Shown piece after piece: positions 1 to 6,028 of a stretch of DNA of 6,080 bases. This stretch comes from Verrucomicrobiota bacterium. GTDB lineage: Bacteria > Verrucomicrobiota > Verrucomicrobiia > Opitutales > UBA2995. The DNA lies in assembly GCA_027297085.1 (NCBI GenBank), contig JAPUIL010000545.1:1-6080 (forward strand), written 5' to 3'. The notes beneath the pieces were generated by a model. It was not told where the DNA came from. It searched no databases and worked only from the letters and a program-made list of their open reading frames with translations. Every line of letters begins with the position of its first letter. The first letter of the stretch is position 1. The translations under genes and the position numbers were made by a program.

Positions 1-1
1 C

Positions 2-523
2 CTCGGGGTGATCCTCAACGTGGAGCCCACCTCGGAGATCGAAGACTCACCTGAGTTTAGAAAACAATTCTATCAACATGCCTTTGGCGAAGGTTGGGGA
101 TTGTATTGTGAAAAGCTCGGAGTCGAGATGGGAATATACGATACGCCCTACGATCACTTTGGACGCTTGTCCTATGAGATGTGGCGGGCTTGTCGGCTTG
201 TGGTGGATACGGGGTTACACGCAAAAGGTTGGAGCCGACAGAGGGCGGTGGATTACCTGGCGGCTAACACGGCTCTTTCGCTTCACGAAATTGGAACGGA
301 AGTGGATCGTTACATAGCTTGGCCGGGGCAGGCGTTGGCCTACAAAATGGGGGAGTTGACCTTATGGGAACTTCGCGCGCAGGCCGAAGAAGCGTTGGGA
401 GAAAATTTCGACATCAGAGACTTTCATGATGCTGTGCTGGAACAAGGGGGGCTTCCGCTTGAAATCTTGCGATCGCAGATTGCTGCTTACATCGAACAAA
501 AGAGTTCGAGTAAAGATCAGTGA
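2..523 (+). CDS. DUF885 family metallopeptidase-like protein, C-terminal part
   Basis: The 5' end lies outside the window. The reading frame is open from base 2 and ends at TGA 521-523, leaving about 173 residues. The visible part matches the C-terminal half of the DUF885 family, zinc peptidase-like proteins usually 550-600 residues long and often exported. Diagnostic blocks are EGWGLYCEKLG near the start (its Glu is a candidate third zinc ligand), FGRLSYEMWRACRLVVDTGLH, the HAKGWSR stretch, EVDRYIAWPGQALAYKMGEL, and FDIRDFHDAVLEQGGLPL near the end. The family's HExxPGH motif is not visible and should lie just upstream, so catalytic competence cannot be judged. GTG at base 8 is an internal valine, not a start. 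The gene converges with the enolase-superfamily gene, with 15 bases between the stops and no obvious terminator hairpin. A peptidase role is inferred from family knowledge. The family call itself is secure. Confidence 0.9.
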   Translation, partial: LGVILNVEPTSEIEDSPEFRKQFYQHAFGEGWGLYCEKLGVEMGIYDTPYDHFGRLSYEMWRACRLVVDTGLHAKGWSRQRAVDYLAANTALSLHEIGTEVDRYIAWPGQALAYKMGELTLWELRAQAEEALGENFDIRDFHDAVLEQGGLPLEILRSQIAAYIEQKSSSKDQ

Positions 524-538
524 TTATAGGGTTTAGAA

Positions 539-1786
539 TCAGGCTTTAACAAGTTCAGCGCCCTTGAGAACTTGTTTAGTATCTACAATGCCAACTCCGG
601 GACCTTCTGGTACTGTCATTTCTCCATCTATTATCCGAAGTGGAGGATCAAACCAATCGCTGTAATTTTGAATGTTCCGTTTGTATTCTTGATAGCGACC
701 GATGTCGGGAGTACGCGATGCGAAGTGCAGCATGTAGATAAACCCGAAGCCACCTGAAATGTGGACGGTGGTCGGCATGTTTCGCAATTCGGCCATGCGC
801 GAAACACGGATCGAACGGATCATTCCTCCGTAGTAATGGAGGTCTGGTTGGACGATATCAACCGCGCGATTTTGGATTGCCCATTGAAACCGCCAGTGGC
901 TGTATTCCTGTTCACCTCCGGAAACCGGAATAGTCAGGGTATCGGTTACCAGTTTAGTATCTTCCAAACGGTCGAATGGGCATGGCTCTTCGAAGTACAC
1001 CGCTCCGATGTCTTCCAGCATGCGTCCGACTTCGATCGCCTGAGGTGGATCGTAGGAACTATTCGAATCCGCATGCAGGGCGATGTCATCCCCTAAAACC
1101 TTTCGCGTGAGCGGAATCAATTCTTTGGTGCGGTTTGGCAGAGCGTCCTCGTTGCGGCTCATGCGGCCACCCACGCGATACTTAACCGCTTTAGCTTTGG
1201 TCTCATCAATCAGACCTTGCAGGTAAACGATCTCCTCCTCAGGAGTCGAATCACGGCGGCCGCTGGCCACATAGAACGGAATGCGCTTGCGGATTACGCC
1301 GCCAAGTAGATCGCCCATCGACTTACCAGCAACTCTTCCCAGTAAATCTAAAATAGCGAACTCCAGCCAGGCAACCGGACTCCAGTATGCTAGACCCTGG
1401 AGTTTATAATTGCTCCCCCAGCGATACAATTCCCACAAAAGATTTTCCAACTGCCGAGCATCCTTGCCGATAAAGAAGGGAGCTACTCGCTCCAGGAAAA
1501 TGGGAGCCAGGTAACGGGCTCGATTGTTGTCCAAAGAAATGCCTTCAACTCCATCCTTGGAACGCACCCGCACGAAAAATTGGTTTCCCTTCTTCAGTAG
1601 GTCGATGGATTCGATAATTACCGGGTTTTTCAGGCTGCTTAGATCAAGCACGGGCTTGGCCGCGATATCCACCAGATCCTTTGAGGCGCCCGGATATTCC
1701 TGGGCGAAAAGTGAAACAGGATCGGCTAAAGCCAGGGCACTTAGCCCCGCAGCCTTGCCAAGAAAATCGCGACGGCTGAATGACAT
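539..1786 (-). CDS. Mandelate racemase/muconate lactonizing enzyme family protein with Tat signal
   Basis: A 415-residue member of the enolase superfamily. It opens with a twin-arginine signal: SRRDFLG at residues 4-10, a hydrophobic stretch at about 11-27, and a possible cleavage after Ala28, so it is probably folded in the cytoplasm and exported to the periplasm. The capping domain covers roughly 55-170 and the barrel 170-400. Expected catalytic residues are present: K202 and R204 in KYR (a KxR in place of mandelate racemase's KxK), metal ligands D240, E266 (in FEEP) and E292 (in SGGEQE), and the His-Asp pair H342 (in VHISGG) with D315 (in VQPDLHYYGG). The chemistry should be Mg2+-dependent proton abstraction alpha to a carboxylate, giving racemisation, epimerisation or dehydration. 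I cannot assign the substrate; acid-sugar dehydratase or dipeptide epimerase are options. The start is fixed by the Tat motif's position; the ribosome site is weak (GAAG, 13-16 bases upstream of the ATG). Confidence 0.92.
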   Translation of the reverse strand: MSFSRRDFLGKAAGLSALALADPVSLFAQEYPGASKDLVDIAAKPVLDLSSLKNPVIIESIDLLKKGNQFFVRVRSKDGVEGISLDNNRARYLAPIFLERVAPFFIGKDARQLENLLWELYRWGSNYKLQGLAYWSPVAWLEFAILDLLGRVAGKSMGDLLGGVIRKRIPFYVASGRRDSTPEEEIVYLQGLIDETKAKAVKYRVGGRMSRNEDALPNRTKELIPLTRKVLGDDIALHADSNSSYDPPQAIEVGRMLEDIGAVYFEEPCPFDRLEDTKLVTDTLTIPVSGGEQEYSHWRFQWAIQNRAVDIVQPDLHYYGGMIRSIRVSRMAELRNMPTTVHISGGFGFIYMLHFASRTPDIGRYQEYKRNIQNYSDWFDPPLRIIDGEMTVPEGPGVGIVDTKQVLKGAELVKA

Positions 1787-1922
1787 TGCTTAAATCTAGC
1801 TTCTATTAGCCTCAAGGCAAATGATAAATCTGTTCCGGTAGGTGTTCGGGACTTCAGATTCGATGCTTGAGTTTCTTAGTTTATAGGTGACTGACTGTTG
1901 CGGATAGTTAGGATGCTGAGTT
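1787..1922. promoter_or_regulatory. Divergent intergenic region with nested imperfect dyad
   Basis: This 136-base gap separates two divergently transcribed genes, so it must hold the promoters of both the enolase-superfamily gene (minus) and the M28 peptidase gene (plus). I could not place a convincing -35/-10 pair on either strand. A nested imperfect dyad is visible: CTCAAG 1811-1816 with CTTGAG 1866-1871, AATCTG 1827-1832 with CAGATT 1855-1860, and CCG 1835-1837 with CGG 1847-1849. The pairs have nearly, but not exactly, the same centre (about 1841-1844). It could be an operator for a shared regulator or a chance arrangement. AGGA at 1910-1913 lies 9 bases before the peptidase ATG and is a reasonable Shine-Dalgarno site. 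Confidence 0.35.
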
Positions 1923-4190
1923 ATGAAACTCTGTCCCCATTTCTCTCTATCGATTTTAGTCTTCGGAGCTGTCTCCACCATCTCAGTTCTTGCTGAAGAC
2001 GGTGTTGTTGGCTTTAGAGCGGACGAGGCTTCCGAGCTAAAATCATTAGAAGCCAGATACGACGAACTTCTGAGCGCAGATAATCTTCGCGAATGGATGG
2101 GAAAAATGACCAGTCGACCGCATCATGCGGGTTCCCCGAAAGCCAGAGAGAATGCTGAGTATATAGCTGAACTGTTCCGGTCTTGGGGTTATGATACTTC
2201 GACGGAAACTTTTCATGTATTGTATCCCACACCCAAGCTGAGAGAACTTCACCAACTGAAACCTCATCCGGTTAAGCTTTCGCTCAAGGAAGAGGTCATG
2301 GGATCGGATTCCGCTGCCGAAGCGTTGCTGCAGGAAGGATTGCCGCCTTTCAATGCGTATTCAGCGGATGGTGACGTAGTGGGTACTGTGGTATATGCGA
2401 ATCAGGGTCTTCCTAAAGATTACGAGGTGTTGGAGCAAAACGGTATCGATGTTAAAGGCAAAATTGTGCTGGTGCGGTATGGAGGATCCTGGCGTGGTAT
2501 CAAACCAAAGGTTGCCCATGAAAAAGGGGCCATAGGTTGCATCATTTACAATGATCCTTCCGCCGATGGTTTTTCCGAAGGCGCCGCTTACCCAGAGGGT
2601 GCTTTCAAACATGACTCTGCGGTGCAGCGTGGATCGGTTGTGGATCTTCCCGTACGTCCGGGCGACCCGCTTACGCCCGGCTACGGAGCAACTCTTGAGG
2701 CTGAGAGGTTGACCGTCGAAGAGTCTGAGACCGTAATGAAGATTCCGGTTTTGCCGATTTCGGCGGCCAACGGTGAAGTGCTTTTGAAGACTCTGGACGG
2801 GCGTGTTGCGCCGAAATCCTGGCGGGGCGCACTTCCGTTAACCTATCGCATGGGCGGTGGCGGAGGAACCGTCGTTCGTTTAAAGGTCGCATTTAATTGG
2901 GATCTGGTGCCGGCATACAACGTGATTGCTAAGTATCAGGGATCGGATTTTCCCGATGAATGGGTGATTCGAGGTAATCACCACGATGCTTGGGTGATCG
3001 GTGCGCGGGATCCTATGAGCGGAATGGTAACGGTATTGGAGCAGGCGAGAGCTTTTTCGAAGTTGATTAAACAAGGATGGCGTCCCAAACGAACCCTCGT
3101 CTTTTGTAGCTGGGATGCCGAAGAACCTGGTCTCCTGGGATCCACTGAATGGGCTGAGCATCATGCCTCGTTACTACAGGAAAAAGCGGTTGTTTACATC
3201 AATACCGATGGCAATTCCCGGGGATTCTTGAGCATAGGGGGTTCTCATTCCCTGGAGCGTATGGCGGCTGAAGTGGCGCGAGAAGTGTTGGATCCACAAA
3301 CTCAGATTTCTGTTTCAGATCGTAAGCGATCAGCGATTCTTGTAAATGGATCCCCTGAGATGCGGGAACTGATAAAGTCACGCAAGGGTATCCCATTGAA
3401 TGCCTTGGGATCTGGGTCGGATTACAGTGTATTTTTGCAGCATCTCGGGATACCGTCGTTTAACGTCGCGTTCAATGGTGAAGGGTTTGGCGGCGAATAC
3501 CACACCAGTTTTGATACCTTTGATCATTTTACCAAATTTATTGATCCCGGATTTGAATATGGCATCGCGTTAGCAAAAATATGCGGCCGCTTGACTCTCC
3601 GTTTTGCCGATGCGGAGCTTTTGCCCTTTCAATTCGCGGCGCCGAGTAAAACTTATTCAGGGTATGCCGAAGAACTTGAGAAACTTTTGGTCAAACAGCG
3701 TGAGGAAATCGAACGCCACAATCTCCTGGTGAATGAGGGGCATCTGAAACAGGCGGCCGATCCCAAATGGCCCTTTGTCAATCCGAAGACCAAAGAGAAT
3801 GCGCCATACCTTAACTTTGCTCCTCTGCTCAACGCGTTGGATCGTTTAGAAGCTGCAAGCAGTAGTTTTCAACAAACGTGGAAAGACTACTTTGGCAGTA
3901 TTCAAACCACTGACCGGCAAAAGATAGCTCAAATAAATAAGGTGTTGTATCAGTCAGAGCAGACCTTGATTCGAACGGAGGGATTGCCACGTCGGCCTTG
4001 GTTTCGTCACCAGGTTTATGCGCCAGGATATTATACTGGCTATGGAGTGAAGACATTTCCAGGTATTCGAGAAGCCATCGAAGAACGCAAATGGAGCGAG
4101 GCAGAAGAGCAGATGCAGTTTGCCGCCGATGCGATCTCGGCTTACTCTAGTCAGGTGGAGCAGGCTACTATTTTATTAACTGTGGAGTAA
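1923..4190 (+). CDS. Secreted M28 family metallopeptidase, glutamate carboxypeptidase II-like
   Basis: A 755-residue protein with the full architecture of glutamate carboxypeptidase II: signal peptide (1-24, likely cut at VLA|ED), protease-associated insert (about 115-310), di-zinc M28 catalytic domain (about 330-560), and a C-terminal transferrin-receptor-like dimerisation domain (about 590-750). All expected catalytic residues are visible: H353 and D363 in the HHDAWVIGARDP segment, E400 (general base) and E401 (zinc) in SWDAEEPGLLGSTEWAE, D429 in YINTDG, and H527 in EYHTSFDTF. It should remove C-terminal residues from short peptides in the periplasm or outside the cell, probably as a dimer. 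Judged against human GCPII from memory, several residues that bind C-terminal glutamate are changed (Lys699 to G706, Asn257 to S238, the 534/536 arginines missing), so a broader specificity is likely. ATG 1923 is supported by AGGA 9 bases upstream and by the signal peptide. The BtuF-like gene follows after 55 bases. Confidence 0.95.
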   Translation: MKLCPHFSLSILVFGAVSTISVLAEDGVVGFRADEASELKSLEARYDELLSADNLREWMGKMTSRPHHAGSPKARENAEYIAELFRSWGYDTSTETFHVLYPTPKLRELHQLKPHPVKLSLKEEVMGSDSAAEALLQEGLPPFNAYSADGDVVGTVVYANQGLPKDYEVLEQNGIDVKGKIVLVRYGGSWRGIKPKVAHEKGAIGCIIYNDPSADGFSEGAAYPEGAFKHDSAVQRGSVVDLPVRPGDPLTPGYGATLEAERLTVEESETVMKIPVLPISAANGEVLLKTLDGRVAPKSWRGALPLTYRMGGGGGTVVRLKVAFNWDLVPAYNVIAKYQGSDFPDEWVIRGNHHDAWVIGARDPMSGMVTVLEQARAFSKLIKQGWRPKRTLVFCSWDAEEPGLLGSTEWAEHHASLLQEKAVVYINTDGNSRGFLSIGGSHSLERMAAEVAREVLDPQTQISVSDRKRSAILVNGSPEMRELIKSRKGIPLNALGSGSDYSVFLQHLGIPSFNVAFNGEGFGGEYHTSFDTFDHFTKFIDPGFEYGIALAKICGRLTLRFADAELLPFQFAAPSKTYSGYAEELEKLLVKQREEIERHNLLVNEGHLKQAADPKWPFVNPKTKENAPYLNFAPLLNALDRLEAASSSFQQTWKDYFGSIQTTDRQKIAQINKVLYQSEQTLIRTEGLPRRPWFRHQVYAPGYYTGYGVKTFPGIREAIEERKWSEAEEQMQFAADAISAYSSQVEQATILLTVE

Positions 4191-4217
4191 CTTGCTTGTC
4201 TTTGTGTTGCTGTTTCG

Positions 4218-4245
4218 GGTCTACCACATGAGATTTGTTTAGACC
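4218..4245 (+). promoter_or_regulatory. Possible hairpin abutting the BtuF-like start codon
   Basis: GGTCTA at 4218-4223 is the exact reverse complement of TAGACC at 4240-4245, which touches the ATG at 4246. Inside, ACA 4226-4228 can pair with TGT 4236-4238, leaving a 7-base loop, TGAGATT. The only Shine-Dalgarno-like bases before the gene, GAG at 4230-4232, would sit in that loop 13 bases from the ATG. Folding might therefore affect initiation. There is no T-run, so it does not look like a terminator for the peptidase gene. The stem is short and could be chance. Confidence 0.3.
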
Positions 4246-5160
4246 ATGCATCGCATTGTATCCTTAATTGCCAGTTCCACGGAGATTGTGTGTCGACTGG
4301 GTTTGCGTGACCAGTTGTTCGGCGTTTCGCACGAGTGCGACTATCCGGATTCGGTTCGGAGCCTAACGGCTTGTTCTAAGCCACGCATCGATATTCATGG
4401 TTCGAGTCGTGATATAGACAATCGTGTAAAACATGCGCTTAAAGACGCGCTTTCGGTCTACGAAGTGCGGCAACAGGAATTGGAAGCGATTGAGCCTACC
4501 ATCATCATCACGCAAACGCAGTGTGAAGTGTGTGCTGTAAATTTATCGGATGTAGAAGCGGCGGTTTGCGATCTGCTGAGCTCGAATCCCAAGATTGTTT
4601 CACTCGAACCAAATGAATTGAAGGATATCTGGGCGGACATTCAACGGGTGGCTGATGCAGCCGATGTACCGGAACGTGGTCAGGTACTGGTCGCCGAGCT
4701 TTTGGCCGAGGTCGATACCATCCGCAATACCACCAGGGAACTCGACCGGCCGACGGTTGCCTGTATCGAATGGCTGGAACCGCTTATGGCAGCTGGAAAC
4801 TGGATACCGGAATTGGTCGATATTGCCGGCGGCAAAAATTTATTTGGCGAAGCAGGAAAACACTCGCCTTGGATGACTTGGCACGAAGTCCTGGAAGCTG
4901 ATCCGGATGTCATTGTGACGATGCCATGTGGCTTTGATATCCAACGAACGATGGAGGAGATTCATCTCCTAACAGATCGCCCAGAGTGGGGTGGTTTAAA
5001 GGCAGTTCGCGAAGGACGTGCTTTTGTGTCGGATGGAAATGCCTATTTTAACCGTCCAGGGCCACGCGTGGTTGAATCAGTCCGGATTCTTACTGAGGTC
5101 CTGCATCCTAATTTGTTTCCCCCCAACTTTGAGGGCAGTGGGTGGATTCGCATAGATTAA
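4246..5160 (+). CDS. BtuF-like substrate-binding-fold protein without signal peptide (putative cobalamin-binding protein)
   Basis: A 304-residue protein of the class III periplasmic-binding-protein fold (BtuF/FhuD type) commonly annotated as cobalamin-binding. The N-terminal lobe starts RIVSLIASSTEIVCRLGL, followed by VGVSHECDYP-like sequence (GVSHECDYPDSV, residues 26-37). A conserved block TQTQCEVCAV at 90-98 carries C93 and C96. The second lobe contains CIEWLEPLMAAGNWIPELV at 173-191, with a typical DIAGG following, DPDVIVTMPCGF at 219-230, and FNRPGPRVVES at 268-278. The fold starts at residue 3, so there is no room for a signal peptide or lipobox and the protein is predicted to be cytoplasmic. 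No in-frame upstream start exists: the ATG at 4228 runs into TAG after three codons. No BtuC-type permease or BtuD-type ATPase is adjacent. The ligand is inferred only from the family label; metal or another corrinoid-like ligand bound through the cysteines is possible. Confidence 0.88.
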   Translation: MHRIVSLIASSTEIVCRLGLRDQLFGVSHECDYPDSVRSLTACSKPRIDIHGSSRDIDNRVKHALKDALSVYEVRQQELEAIEPTIIITQTQCEVCAVNLSDVEAAVCDLLSSNPKIVSLEPNELKDIWADIQRVADAADVPERGQVLVAELLAEVDTIRNTTRELDRPTVACIEWLEPLMAAGNWIPELVDIAGGKNLFGEAGKHSPWMTWHEVLEADPDVIVTMPCGFDIQRTMEEIHLLTDRPEWGGLKAVREGRAFVSDGNAYFNRPGPRVVESVRILTEVLHPNLFPPNFEGSGWIRID

Positions 5161-5320
5161 AAACTCTGAGTTACATGACTGCTGGGATGACGGAGGCTTT
5201 AGCAACTGGCAAAGCGCGGTCAAGCTTTCCGGCAATTTTTAGAAATGGGATTCTCAGGATTCGCAAAATACATAGTTACTTCTTGCCAACCAGTGAGGGG
5301 GCTCCTCAGTAATGTAGGGC

Positions 5321-6028
5321 GTGCAAGCTAGTGAAAATAGTCATCCGGTATTGGAGACAGAGGAGATCCTGAAATCGTTCCCGAATGGGCGGGAGGTAAT
5401 CCATGTGTTGCAGGGAGTAAACTTTAAGCTGCTTCAAGGACAGACCGTTTCGATTCAAGGGGAATCAGGCAGCGGTAAAACCACTTTTCTCAATATTATT
5501 TCCGGATTGGAGAGTCTGGATAGTGGCCGGTTACTTTGGAATGGGAATGAGATTGGTCGTCAATCGACCGCATCCGTTGCGGCTCAGCGTGCGCGGCAAT
5601 TGGGCTTTATTTTCCAGGCCTACTACCTCTTGCCCGAATTAAACGTATTGGACAATGTGATACTTTCGGCCCGTCTTTTGCATGTGCCAGGTATTAAAGA
5701 TAAAGAAAGAGCTCGACGGTTACTTGACCGTGTCGGTTTGAAAGACCGTATGCATTTCTCGGTGGAGAAACTTTCGGGTGGTGAACGGCAACGTGTAGCC
5801 ATTGCCCGGGCTTTAATGAATAAACCTAATCTGATACTTGCGGATGAACCGACGGGTAACCTCGATGAGCAGACCGGGGATTCGGTGATCGAACTTCTGT
5901 TGGGAATTGCAAGAGAAGAAGGAACCAGCCTGATTTTAGTAACTCATAACAGCAGTCACGCCGTAAAAACGGATGCCCGTTATCGGCTGCATTTAGGTAA
6001 ACTTGAACAAGTTATAGATGAATCCTGA
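5321..6028 (+). CDS. lolD: LolD-type lipoprotein-releasing ABC transporter ATP-binding protein
   Basis: A 235-residue ABC ATPase of the LolD/MacB class, which powers the LolCDE complex that extracts lipoproteins from the inner membrane for transfer to LolA. All nucleotide-binding motifs are intact: Walker A GESGSGKT at 47-54, Q-loop Q99 in [18 protein letters not shown] (close to the LolD consensus), signature LSGGERQR at 151-158, Walker B LILADEP at 171-177 with catalytic E176, D-loop GNLD at 179-182, and switch H209. The ending is the normal family length. The start is less certain. GTG 5321 is the first start after an in-frame TAG at 5315-5317 and adds about 8 residues before the usual LolD beginning; no good Shine-Dalgarno site precedes it at normal spacing. 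No LolC/E membrane partner is in the window. MacB- or FtsE-like ATPases are the main alternatives; FtsE is less likely from the Q-loop region. The gene overlaps the next by 11 bases. Confidence 0.9.
   Translation: MQASENSHPVLETEEILKSFPNGREVIHVLQGVNFKLLQGQTVSIQGESGSGKTTFLNIISGLESLDSGRLLWNGNEIGRQSTASVAAQRARQLGFIFQAYYLLPELNVLDNVILSARLLHVPGIKDKERARRLLDRVGLKDRMHFSVEKLSGGERQRVAIARALMNKPNLILADEPTGNLDEQTGDSVIELLLGIAREEGTSLILVTHNSSHAVKTDARYRLHLGKLEQVIDES

Noticed and set aside
524..538. A bidirectional terminator between the convergent DUF885 and enolase-family genes.
   Set aside because: Only 15 bases separate the stops, and I found no inverted repeat with a T-run there.
761..1096. A 111-codon open frame on the plus strand opposite the enolase-superfamily gene.
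   Set aside because: It is antisense to a well-conserved coding region, has no ribosome site, and its translation resembles no family. The same holds for the other long frames opposite the peptidase gene.
1796..1981. A 61-codon minus-strand open frame across the divergent gap.
   Set aside because: It runs from the peptidase signal-peptide codons into the gap, its peptide looks random, and it would leave no promoter space for the enolase-family gene.
2484..3353. Five GGATCC sites (2484, 3008, 3138, 3290, 3348) within the peptidase gene.
   Set aside because: More than expected by chance for a 6-base word, but they fall in different codon contexts (for example GGA-TCC Gly-Ser and GAT-CCT Asp-Pro) and fit ordinary codon use; no spacing pattern is seen.
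4191..4245. A cobalamin riboswitch upstream of the BtuF-like gene.
   Set aside because: The gap is only 55 bases, far too short for the riboswitch, and no B12-box-like sequence is visible.
4246..6028. A vitamin B12 uptake operon made of the BtuF-like gene and the following ABC ATPase.
   Set aside because: The ATPase has LolD/MacB-type sequence around the Q-loop, the BtuF-like protein lacks an export signal, no BtuC-type permease is present, and a 160-base gap separates the genes.
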